Positions 16,773 through 24,044 of a stretch of 64,000 nt of DNA are shown one piece after another. The DNA comes from Massilia violaceinigra (GTDB lineage: Bacteria > Pseudomonadota > Gammaproteobacteria > Burkholderiales > Burkholderiaceae_D), in assembly GCF_002752675.1 (NCBI RefSeq), contig NZ_CP024608.1, positions 2,108,001-2,172,000 on the forward strand, read 5' to 3'. The notes below the pieces were generated by a model. The model saw only the letters and a program-made list of their open reading frames with translations. It was not told the origin of the DNA and made no database searches. The position numbers and the translations under genes are program-made. How positions within the stretch are numbered: the stretch's first letter is position 1; the number at the start of each line of letters is the position of its first letter.

Positions 16773-18040
16773 GCGCCGGCCTTGCCGTCACGCAGCGCCG
16801 TCTCTTCCTTCTCATGATGGGGAAAACGGTCCATGCGCGAGAGCACCGGAAACTTGAAGATCCAGATCGCCGTGACCGCCAGCGTGGCGGCACCGCCGAA
16901 CAGGATGGCGCGCGTGAGTCCGAACCAGCCGGCGGTCAGGCCCGACTCGAATTCGCCGAGCTCGTTGGATGCCCCGATGAACACTGCATTGACCGCGCTC
17001 ACGCGGCCGCGGATTTCATCGGGCGTTTCGAACTGCACCAGCAGATGGCGCACGTACACGCTGACCATGTCGCCGGCGCCGAGCAGGAACAGGGCGCCCA
17101 GGGCGACCGGGAAACTGGCGCTCCAGCCCAGCACCAGGGTGGCCGCGCCGAACATGGCCACGCCGCCGAACATCCACGCGCCGACGCGGCGGCGGATCGG
17201 ATAAAACGCCAGCGCAACCGAGCACAGCGCGGCGCCGACGCCGGGTGCGGTGCGCAGGAAACCCAGTCCCACCGCGTCGACCTGCAGCACATCGTGCGCG
17301 TAGGCCGGCAGCAGCGCCGTGGCGCCGCCGAACAGCACCGCGAACAGATCGAGCGAAATGGCGCCCAGCATGATCGGGCGCGACCACACGAAGCGCAAGC
17401 CTTCCAGCACCGTGTGCCAGGTGGCCGGCTCCTTGTTGACCACCTGGGGCGCGCTGTGCGTCATCGACATCAGGATCACCGACAGCACCAGTAGCGTCGC
17501 GGCCGCCAGATACACCGTGGTCGGCCCCGAGATGTACAGCAAGCCGCCGAGCACCGGACCGGCGATCACGGCCACGTGAAACGCCGACGAACTCAGTGCC
17601 ACCGCCTGGCTGAAACTTTCATCGGGCACCATATTGCGCAGTACCGCCTGGGTGGCCGGCATCATGAACGCGCGCGCGCTGCCGAACAACACCAGGATGG
17701 CAAACACCGGCCACACCACCGACACCCCGCTTGCCGTAAAGGCCAGCAACATCAGGCCGCACAGCAATTGCGTGAGCAGGCACAGGATAATGATGCGGCG
17801 GCGGTCGTAGCGGTCGGCTGTATGGCCGGCGAGCAAAATCAACACCAGGAAAGGCGCGAACTGCGCCAGGCCGATCAGACCGAGATCGAACAGGCTGCCC
17901 GTCATCTGATACACCTGCCAACCGATGGCCACGCTCTGCATCTGTACCGCCAGGGTTCCCAGCACGCGCGCGCCGAGGTAAAACGAGAAATTACGGTGGC
18001 GCAAAACACTGAAACCGTTGGACGGCGACATCACAGACAT
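16769..18040 (-). CDS. MFS transporter (DHA3/EntS-like)
   Basis: A 423-residue permease with twelve predicted helices. It begins 'FSVLRHRNFSFYLGARVLG' and has the loop-2/3 signature 'LAGHTADRYDRRRIIILC', both typical of DHA3-type drug or siderophore exporters such as EntS. 'ETPDEIRGRVSAVNAVFIGA' is another family hallmark. The C-terminus is a cytoplasmic charged tail. A GNAT gene follows with a 4-bp overlap. Substrate not identifiable. Confidence 0.88.
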   Translation of the reverse strand: MSVMSPSNGFSVLRHRNFSFYLGARVLGTLAVQMQSVAIGWQVYQMTGSLFDLGLIGLAQFAPFLVLILLAGHTADRYDRRRIIILCLLTQLLCGLMLLAFTASGVSVVWPVFAILVLFGSARAFMMPATQAVLRNMVPDESFSQAVALSSSAFHVAVIAGPVLGGLLYISGPTTVYLAAATLLVLSVILMSMTHSAPQVVNKEPATWHTVLEGLRFVWSRPIMLGAISLDLFAVLFGGATALLPAYAHDVLQVDAVGLGFLRTAPGVGAALCSVALAFYPIRRRVGAWMFGGVAMFGAATLVLGWSASFPVALGALFLLGAGDMVSVYVRHLLVQFETPDEIRGRVSAVNAVFIGASNELGEFESGLTAGWFGLTRAILFGGAATLAVTAIWIFKFPVLSRMDRFPHHEKEETALRDGKAGA

Positions 18041-18161
18041 AGGAACTTTCGGGACTGGCTACGCGGGTAGGGTAAAATGATTCTTTCTGGAATCTGCATG
18101 GTATTGTGCACGATGTTTCCCGACCCTGCTGGCTGTGCCGCTTCCTTGCCGTTATCGTTTT

Positions 18162-18773
18162 ATGCAGAAAACCATATTTGAAACACCTGTCGTCAACACC
18201 TTGATGAGAGGATTCTCGCTCCTGACGCTGCGGCTGATGGGGTGGCGTACCGACGGGCTGACGCCGGAGCAGATTGCCGGCTATTCCCGGTACGTGCTCA
18301 TTGCCGCGCCACACACGAGCAACTGGGATTTCCCGATCACGCTGATGGTGTGTTTCGCCTTGCGTTTGCGGGTGTACTGGATGGCCAAGTCGAGCCTGTT
18401 TACCTGGCCGATCGGCTGGCTGTCGCGCTGGCTGGGCGGCATCCCGATCGACCGCAGCGCGTCGAACAACACCGTGCAGAACACGATCAACGCGTTTGCC
18501 AAGCGCGAGCGGCTGGCGGTGATTGTCGCGCCGGAAGGAACGCGCGGTAAGGTCACGCACTGGAAGACGGGTTTTTACCACATTGCGCACGGCGCCAACG
18601 TACCGATCGCGCTCGCCTTCCTCGACTTCAAGCGCAAGACGGGCGGGATTGGCTGCATGTTCCACACCACCGGCGACATCACGGTCGACATGGTTGAAAT
18701 CCAGCGTTTCTACAGCGGCGTGACCGGCAAAAACAGCGACCAGTTCGACGCATCCGCAGTCAAGCGCAAATAG
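18162..18773 (+). CDS. Lysophospholipid acyltransferase-family protein
   Basis: About 203 residues from ATG 18162 (a GTG at 18135 is an alternative; neither has a strong ribosome binding site). The acyltransferase motifs are clear: 'APHTSNWDF' (HxxxxD catalytic pair) and 'VAPEGTRGKVTHWKTG' (EGTR glycerol-phosphate site). A hydrophobic segment between them suggests membrane association. It is shorter than PlsC and belongs to the 'glycerol acyltransferase' group. Acyl donor and acceptor are unknown. A MITE-like repeat begins a few bases after its stop. Confidence 0.85.
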   Translation: MQKTIFETPVVNTLMRGFSLLTLRLMGWRTDGLTPEQIAGYSRYVLIAAPHTSNWDFPITLMVCFALRLRVYWMAKSSLFTWPIGWLSRWLGGIPIDRSASNNTVQNTINAFAKRERLAVIVAPEGTRGKVTHWKTGFYHIAHGANVPIALAFLDFKRKTGGIGCMFHTTGDITVDMVEIQRFYSGVTGKNSDQFDASAVKRK

Positions 18774-18779
18774 TTTTCT

Positions 18780-18980
18780 AACCGGGGCCTTACCTCCGAC
18801 TAGCAACAAAAATGTTTCGATTCCGAGGTCTGACCCTAATGCCGCTAAGTTAAGCCGTTTTCTGACCACAAACTGCAAAACCGTCTTTCCCGCCGAGTGC
18901 CGCCTTGGCGCGGGAAGTCATTTCTGCCAATGGCAGGAATGACGGAGCTTAAGTTAGCGCCATCAAGGTCTGACCCCGGT
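18780..18980. mobile_element. MITE-like 200-bp element with a REP-like palindrome inside
   Basis: The segment begins and ends with the inverted repeat AACCGGGG/CCCCGGTT (9 bp with the flanking TA pair; the next bases match less well). Internally it holds 'ctgaccacaaact', also found inverted near 30800, and a degenerate copy of the dispersed palindrome (about 18876-18945). No transposase is encoded. Its right end coincides exactly with the point where an ohrR-like reading frame breaks off, and supplies its TAA stop. Confidence 0.5.
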
Positions 18981-19093
18981 TAAGTCAGCAGCGGCTTGTA
19001 GAGCTGCGTCATCTTCAGCGAGGTCGAATACAGCTTGAAGCACAGATGCTGGTCGAGGACGAGGGGGACGGCGATACGGTTCTCCGGTGCCAG
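18980..19093 (-). pseudogene. N-terminal fragment of a MarR/OhrR-like gene
   Basis: Read on the minus strand directly after the reductase stop (TAG, same frame), 37 codons encode 'RIAVPLVLDQHLCFKLYS', then 'TSLKMTQLYKPLLT' and stop. This matches the N-terminus of OhrR/MarR regulators (compare '[14 protein letters not shown]' and '[16 protein letters not shown]' in the intact ohrR at 7786-8262). Everything after the first helices, including the DNA-binding wing, is gone, cut at the edge of the MITE-like element. No own start codon is evident. Confidence 0.7.
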
Positions 19094-20116
19094 CTAGGCC
19101 AGGTCGGCTTCGCTGGTGAAGGCGTCGGCGTAGAACTCGTCGGCCGGCAAATGGCATTGCTCGACATACTCGCGCCGCGCAGCCTCGACCACCACCGGGG
19201 CGCCGCAGGCATACACCTGATGGCCGGACAGGTCGGGCAGGTCGTGCATCACCGCGGCGTGCACGTAGCCGGTACGGCCGGTCCAGTGGTCTTCCGGGAA
19301 GGCGTGCGAGACCACCGGCACGTAGCGGAAGCCGGGCAGGGTGGCGGCCCATTGTTCGCACAGCGCGTTCATGTACAGGTCGCCCGGGCGGCGTCCGCCC
19401 CAGTACAGGCTGACCGGACGGGTGGAGCCGAGGTGGATCAGGTGCTCGACCAGCGCCTTGACCGGGGCAAACCCGGTGCCCGAGGCCAGCAGCACGATCG
19501 GCTTGTCGGTGTCTTCGCGCAGGTAAAACGTGCCGAACGGGCCTTCGAAGCGCAGGATGTCGCGCTCCTTCATGGTGTTGAACACCTGCTCGGTAAATAG
19601 CCCGCCCGCCATGTAGCGGATGTGCAAGGTCAGCGGACCGGCCAGGCTGGGCGCGCTGGCCATGCTGTAGCTGCGCCGCTTGCCGTCGCGCAGCAGGAAT
19701 TCGATGTATTGCCCGGCGCGGTAGGCCAGCGCTTCGTTGGCCGGCAGCTGCAAGGTGATGATGGCCACGTCCGGCGCGACTTTTTCGATGCTGGCCACGC
19801 GCGATGGCATCTTGCGCACCGGATAATCGGTGCTGCCGCCCACTTCGCGCGCTTCGATGACCAGGTCGGCCGAGGTGGTGGCGCAGCAGAACAGCGAGAA
19901 GCCGGCGGCTTTTTCTTCCTCGCTCAGGGCGCGCTGCTGGTGCGCCTTGTGCGCGACCGTGCCGGAGACGACCTTGCCCTTGCAGGAACCGCAGGCGCCG
20001 TTCTTGCAGCCGTAGGGCAGGCCGATGCCGGCGCGGATCGCCGCCGCCAGCACGGTTTCGTCCGCTTCGCAGGCAAACTGGTGGCCGCTCGGCTGGACAG
20101 TAATCTGAAACGTCAT
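19094..20116 (-). CDS. CDP-6-deoxy-delta-3,4-glucoseen reductase-like ferredoxin/flavin reductase
   Basis: A 340-residue electron-transfer protein. ATG at 20116 fits the family length; the longer frame lacks support. Residues 1-90 form a plant-type [2Fe-2S] ferredoxin with 'CKNGACGSCKGKV' and the later 'FCC'. An FAD-binding barrel follows ('YRAGQYIEFLLRDGKRRSYS'), then an NAD-binding domain ('IVLLASGTGFAPVKALVEH', 'VYACGAPVVVEAA'). Burkholderiales annotate this type as AscD-like, but nothing for deoxysugar synthesis is nearby, so it more likely feeds electrons to an unknown oxygenase or reductase. Confidence 0.88.
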   Translation of the reverse strand: MTFQITVQPSGHQFACEADETVLAAAIRAGIGLPYGCKNGACGSCKGKVVSGTVAHKAHQQRALSEEEKAAGFSLFCCATTSADLVIEAREVGGSTDYPVRKMPSRVASIEKVAPDVAIITLQLPANEALAYRAGQYIEFLLRDGKRRSYSMASAPSLAGPLTLHIRYMAGGLFTEQVFNTMKERDILRFEGPFGTFYLREDTDKPIVLLASGTGFAPVKALVEHLIHLGSTRPVSLYWGGRRPGDLYMNALCEQWAATLPGFRYVPVVSHAFPEDHWTGRTGYVHAAVMHDLPDLSGHQVYACGAPVVVEAARREYVEQCHLPADEFYADAFTSEADLA

Positions 20117-20320
20117 AGTGTCATCGTCATCAATTGGAACTACATGATCGGTGTTGATCGCGCCGGTACTGTCGCGAGCAACGGGTTGCTGGTATTTTAC
20201 ATGGTCCGGTGCGCTCGCCGGGTGCGACAGGGCCCGGATCAACCTCGACGGCGGGCCCTGCCGGCGCCACGGTTATCTTGTATATTGTCCGGCTACGCCA
20301 TTGACGACAAACAATTTCAC

Positions 20321-21208
20321 ATGACCACCATTTCCCCCTTCAAACGGCCGCGCCTGCTCATTCTCGGCTGCGGCGATGTCGGCATGCGCCTCTTGCCGCT
20401 GGTGCGTGCCCGCTTTCGCGTGTTCGCCGTCACCAGCAACGCCGAGCGCTGCGCCGAACTGCGCGCGGCCGGCGCGGTCCCGATCATCGCCGACATCGAC
20501 CGCCCTGCGAGCCTGAAACGCCTGGCCGGCCTGGCGGACTGGGTGGTGCACATGGCGCCGCCGCAGACGGAAGGCACGCTCGACCGCCGTACCCGCAACC
20601 TGTGCGCGGTGCTGCCGGCAGGCGCGCGCATGGTTTACATCAGTACCACCGGTGTGTACGGCGACTGCGCCGGTGCGCTGATCGATGAAACGCGCACCGT
20701 GGCGCCGCGCAATCCGCGCGCGCTGCGCCGGGTCGACGCGGAACGGGTTCTGCGCGCCTGGGCCAGCCGCAGCGGCGCGCGCCTGGCGATCCTGCGCGTG
20801 CCCGGCATTTATGCGCGCGACCGGTTGCCGCTGCGCCGTCTGGAGCAGGGCACGCCCGCGCTGCTGGCGTCCGAGGATGTGTTTACCAATCATATCCACG
20901 CCGACGACTTGGCGCGCATCGTGGCGCTGGCTTTGTACAGGACATTGCCCGGCCGCATCTATCACGCGGTCGACGATACGCAGATGAAAATGGCCGATTA
21001 TTTCGATACCGTGGCCGATGCCTTCGGGATGGCGCGGCCGCCTCGCGTTGCGCGATCGCAACTAGTTGCTGAAGTATCGCCTATGTTGCTGTCGTTCATG
21101 TCCGAGTCGCGGCGCATGAGCAACGCGCGCATCAAGCGCGAACTGGGCGTGCGCCTGCGTTATCCGCACGTTGCGCCGGCGGTGGCGGCGATGGCGCTGG
21201 TAAAATGA
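20321..21208 (+). CDS. NAD-dependent epimerase/dehydratase-family protein (YeeZ-like)
   Basis: A 295-residue extended-SDR protein, ATG at 20321; the frame extends several hundred bases upstream, but that part overlaps the reductase gene in antisense. The Rossmann motif is 'LILGCGDVGMRLLPLV' (GxGxxG). 'YISTTGVYGDCAG' and the segment 'VFTNHIHADDLARIVALAL' are typical of the family. The classical YxxxK pair is not clear, so it may bind NAD without acting as an epimerase. Overlaps nothing and precedes a small conserved gene by 22 bp. Confidence 0.85.
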   Translation: MTTISPFKRPRLLILGCGDVGMRLLPLVRARFRVFAVTSNAERCAELRAAGAVPIIADIDRPASLKRLAGLADWVVHMAPPQTEGTLDRRTRNLCAVLPAGARMVYISTTGVYGDCAGALIDETRTVAPRNPRALRRVDAERVLRAWASRSGARLAILRVPGIYARDRLPLRRLEQGTPALLASEDVFTNHIHADDLARIVALALYRTLPGRIYHAVDDTQMKMADYFDTVADAFGMARPPRVARSQLVAEVSPMLLSFMSESRRMSNARIKRELGVRLRYPHVAPAVAAMALVK

Positions 21209-21230
21209 CGGTCCCCACTAAGGAAGCACG

Positions 21231-21434
21231 ATGACCTACGAAGAATATCTTGACGAAGTAACCACCCTGATCACGGAGAAGTATAATCTGAGCGATGCCG
21301 CCGCGATCAAGCTGGTCGTGAAGGCGCAGGACGCCGATTTTTTCGTCGAGCATGACGAGAAGGAAGCCATGCGCACGGTCGACCGTGCGCATCAGGACGC
21401 CAAAACCCTGTATCTGGCAAGCCAGAAGAAATAA
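21231..21434 (+). CDS. Small conserved hypothetical protein
   Basis: A 67-residue soluble protein, start supported by AAGGAAG 5 bases upstream. Helical and rich in Asp/Glu/Lys: 'MTYEEYLDEVTTLITEKYN' then 'AIKLVVKAQDADFFVEHDEK'. I recall similar small proteins in Burkholderiales but no function. It follows the epimerase gene by 22 bp and is probably cotranscribed. Confidence 0.75.
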   Translation: MTYEEYLDEVTTLITEKYNLSDAAAIKLVVKAQDADFFVEHDEKEAMRTVDRAHQDAKTLYLASQKK

Positions 21435-21555
21435 GGCAGAAACCGGATTGTCAATGGGCGCAGACTTGCGCTCGTTTGACCGGCGTCAAGTTCTGGCGTC
21501 TCCGTGGCCGTATCGTGTGCAGTGTCGTCTCAATTGCTGACTTGCGCCAACCGCC

Positions 21556-21828
21556 ATGCCACATCGGATCATCCAGCCAACCAAAGAACAGGTGCGCGCC
21601 TACATGGCAAGGCGGGAAGGCGCGCGCCGTCCGCCGCCGCCCCCCGAAGAGATCCGCCGCCAGCTGGGCTGGCGCCTCGCCCCCACCGATAGTGAGCGCT
21701 TGCTCGTTCAATTCTATCTGATTCCCACCAATTACAGCCATTTGGCCACCCAGGTAGCGCTGGACTGGCTGTTTGCCCCTGTCCGGCGCGCCGCGCGCCG
21801 CGTCAATTCTCACCAAATATTGCCTTAA
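21556..21828 (+). CDS. Conserved hypothetical protein (about 90 residues)
   Basis: Basic 90-residue protein starting 'MPHRIIQPTKEQVRAYMARR', with a Pro-rich stretch and 'EEIRRQLGWRL'. The first two thirds look like a genuine conserved small protein of this bacterial group. No membrane segment, no metal site. A ribosome binding site is not obvious. Function unknown. Confidence 0.6.
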   Translation: MPHRIIQPTKEQVRAYMARREGARRPPPPPEEIRRQLGWRLAPTDSERLLVQFYLIPTNYSHLATQVALDWLFAPVRRAARRVNSHQILP

Positions 21829-22014
21829 GCACAAATTTAATTGAGCCTGAGTTCTACTGGTTGAGCGAATGTCAACACTTAGGTGTATGATGCACGCCTA
21901 TGCTATGGCAGCCGCATATTCGGTCTGTTTTTGGCATCACCGCATACTTAATTGACTGTAAAGACAGCGCACTGGCGAATATGCCACGGTGCGAATTTGG
22001 AAAGATAGAAGAAC

Positions 22015-22281
22015 ATGACCAATCGCAGATTTCCGGAAGATCCTACCTACGATCCGAACAAAGTGCTCGATGCCATCATTGAACGCTTGCAGCTCAAAAA
22101 CGACGCAGCCCTGTCGCGCGCGCTTGAAGTGGCGCCGCCCGTGATCAGCAAAATCCGCCATCGCACCTTGCCGATTGGCGCGACGATCCTGCTGCGCATG
22201 CATGAGATCAGCGATTTCAGCATCCGCGAATTGCGCGCGATGATGGGCGTGCCGGCGGTGAGCATCACGATCAACGCCTGA
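22015..22281 (+). CDS. Putative small XRE-like DNA-binding protein
   Basis: An 88-residue protein. 'LQLKNDAALSRALEVAPPVI' with 'SKIRHRTLPIGATILLRMHE' has the spacing of a lambda-repressor-type helix-turn-helix (helix 2 'DAALSRALEV', recognition helix 'PPVISKIRH'). No effector domain. It lies convergent with the repeat protein gene and near a hairpin terminator. Its target is unknown; the HTH call is by pattern only. Confidence 0.6.
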   Translation: MTNRRFPEDPTYDPNKVLDAIIERLQLKNDAALSRALEVAPPVISKIRHRTLPIGATILLRMHEISDFSIRELRAMMGVPAVSITINA

Positions 22282-22286
22282 GGCGG

Positions 22287-22317
22287 CCCAAAAGAAAAGG
22301 GGCACCGTGTGCCCCTT
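22287..22317 (-). terminator. Rho-independent terminator (minus strand)
   Basis: Perfect 9-bp stem aaggggcac/gtgcccctt with a 3-base loop (22297-22317), followed on the minus strand by TTTTCTTTT. It should end transcription of the AWCTR-repeat gene, whose stop is about 190 bp upstream on that strand, and may also act on the convergent HTH gene. Confidence 0.65.
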
Positions 22318-22509
22318 GATTGGATATCCGGCGCCCCGTTCAGCGGGGCTTGAGCAGCCTTCCCGGCACGGATTGCCGGTGCGATGCTGCTCCTTGCGGT
22401 ACTGCGGCACATGCTGTTGCGATCGTATCCGTTGCCGCGGGGCGGGGACTGCGGTCCCGCCGGCGCGCGGATGATTGCCCACTGCTGGTCATGCGTCGCG
22501 GTGAAACGC

Positions 22510-23757
22510 TCAGACTGACTGCCGTGCGCCCTGGGCGATCGCTTGCAGCAGTTCGCGTGTGGCTGCGCTCACCACCAGTGTATCGCTGTCATCCGGTTCA
22601 CTGATTTTTGTGCACCATGCCGCCTGGGGCGTGGCGGACGTCACCTTCGTACACCATGCCGCGCTGACTGACGTTGCGCTGGTCCGCGTGCACCATGCCG
22701 ACTTGGCTGCTTCCGTATTGGTCCTCGTGCACCATGCCGACTTGGCCGCATCCGTATTGGTCCTCGTGCACCATGCCGACTTGGCGTCGGTGGATACCGT
22801 GCGTGTGCACCATGCCGACTTGGCTGCTTCCGTATTGGTCCTCGTGCACCATGCCGACTTGGCCGCTTCCGTATTGGTCCTCGTGCACCATGCCGCCTTG
22901 GTGTCGGTGGACACCGTGCGTGTGCACCATGCCGACTTGGCCGCTTCCGCATTGGTCCTCGTGCTCCATGCCGACTTGGCGTCGGTGGAGACCGTGCGTG
23001 TGCACCATGCCGACTTGGCGCTGTCGGCACTGGTCCTCGTACACCATGCGGCCTTGGTTTCAGCCGACACCGTGCGTGTGCACCATGCCGATTTGGCGCT
23101 GTCGGCGCTGGTCCTCGTGCACCATGCGGCCTTGGTGTCAGCCGACACCGTGCGTGTACACCAGGCGGATTTGGCATGGTCCTCCGACACCCGTGTGCAC
23201 CACGCCGACTTCACTTCTTCAGTAATGGCGCGCGTGCACCATGCCGACTGCGCAGCGGCTGCTTCCATTGGCGCGGCGGCTTCGGTGGTGCGCGTGCACC
23301 ATGCCGACTGCGGGGCGGCTTCCACCGGCGCGGCGGCTTCAGCGGTGCGGGTGCACCAGGCCGCGGCGCGCTGGCCGTAAGGCTCGTCGAACGTGCTTTC
23401 ATACAGGTCACGCATTTTATTGCCGCAATCCTGCAGGTACTGCGTATCTTCCGCTTCGCCGCTCATGCCCACATACGGATAGTGGTGCAGGAAGTAGCCG
23501 AACGCGTGCTCGCAATCCTTCGCGTACTTCATGGTGTCCAGAATATGGTAGTGCCAGAAGATGTCGACTTCAATCATCGGTGCGGTTTCGTGTTCCGGGA
23601 ACATCTTCATCAGATACAGAAAGCGCCGATACTCCACTTCCACCGCATCGGCTTTTTCCTGCGACCAGCCTTCGCCGGAATCGGCATGGGTAAGCTTGAA
23701 TTTGATTGGATCCAGATCGAGTTCCGAAATTGCGTTGATTGCGTCGTTGTTCATCAT
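22510..23757 (-). CDS. GRDP-like domain protein with 19 tandem AWCTR repeats
   Basis: A 415-residue protein; GAGG lies 8 bases before ATG 23757. Residues about 25-115 resemble the GRDP/DUF1399 fold of glycine-rich domain proteins: 'EVDIFWHYHILDTMKYAKDC' then 'FGYFLHHYPYVG'. Residues 132-385 are an array of 19 units of the form (S/A)-A-W-C-T-(R/K) plus a variable six-residue spacer, 13 residues per unit from the third copy on (e.g. SAWCTRTNTEAAK). Cys is kept in 18 of 19 units (Ser in unit 10) and Trp in all. Two spacer types, VS[AT][DE][TA]K and N[TA][ED]AAK, are interspersed. A short helical tail ends the protein. No signal peptide. It may be a multicore modified-peptide precursor or a repetitive metal/cofactor scaffold; no maturation enzyme is adjacent. 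Confidence 0.8.
   Translation of the reverse strand: MMNNDAINAISELDLDPIKFKLTHADSGEGWSQEKADAVEVEYRRFLYLMKMFPEHETAPMIEVDIFWHYHILDTMKYAKDCEHAFGYFLHHYPYVGMSGEAEDTQYLQDCGNKMRDLYESTFDEPYGQRAAAWCTRTAEAAAPVEAAPQSAWCTRTTEAAAPMEAAAAQSAWCTRAITEEVKSAWCTRVSEDHAKSAWCTRTVSADTKAAWCTRTSADSAKSAWCTRTVSAETKAAWCTRTSADSAKSAWCTRTVSTDAKSAWSTRTNAEAAKSAWCTRTVSTDTKAAWCTRTNTEAAKSAWCTRTNTEAAKSAWCTRTVSTDAKSAWCTRTNTDAAKSAWCTRTNTEAAKSAWCTRTSATSVSAAWCTKVTSATPQAAWCTKISEPDDSDTLVVSAATRELLQAIAQGARQSV
22603..23364 (-). repeat. 39-bp coding tandem repeat array
   Basis: DNA-level repeat encoding the AWCTR units. The plus strand shows recurring 'gtgcaccatgccgacttgg' blocks about every 39 bp. Copies in the middle are nearly identical, those at both ends diverged, as expected for expansion by unequal crossing-over. 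The third base of the conserved Cys-Thr codons is nearly fixed. Confidence 0.9.
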
Positions 23758-23852
23758 GATTAAGCCTCTTTTTTAGAGTGTGATTGGTTTATGTGACTAC
23801 ATCCCTGTTTGAATCTGCGGATACTACGGCTGCTGCAAAACGACTGACTCTT

Positions 23853-23957
23853 TCATTTCTTCAGGTAAATCAATTGCCCGATTACATTGATTTCCGTTAC
23901 TGTTTGAGGATGTTGCGCCGGTCCAAACTCAGCTTGTTGACTTAGCTCAATGATCAT
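23853..23957 (-). CDS. Possible 34-residue peptide upstream of the repeat gene
   Basis: ATG 23957 has AGGAA 8 bases upstream and opens 'MIIELSQQAEFGPAQHPQTV' followed by 'TEINVIGQLIYLKK' and stop. One added T in the run at its end would continue it as 'LPEEMKESVVLQQP', so it could be a slightly longer gene with a frameshift. It lies 95 bp before the repeat gene, on its strand. May be a leader peptide, a degraded small gene or chance. Confidence 0.35.
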   Translation of the reverse strand: MIIELSQQAEFGPAQHPQTVTEINVIGQLIYLKK

Positions 23958-24044
23958 TTCGGGCAATTCCTAGTGCATCGCGGATGCACTGACTGTGCCG
24001 CAGGTCATTCAGGAGGATTCTGTTTAGGACAATGCCCGTCGTCA

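Noticed and set aside
19622..20320. Upstream extension of the epimerase frame
   Set aside because: It lies antisense to the ferredoxin-type reductase; the Rossmann motif starts right after ATG 20321.
22603..23364. Tandem array considered as a CRISPR-like repeat
   Set aside because: Units are 39 bp, in frame, without unique spacers of constant length, and encode a regular protein motif.
22559..23380. Long plus-strand open frame with repeated 'VLVHHADLA' units opposite the AWCTR gene
   Set aside because: It is the antisense reading of the 39-bp repeat; stops are absent only because the unit is a multiple of three. The minus frame has a ribosome binding site and a recognisable domain.
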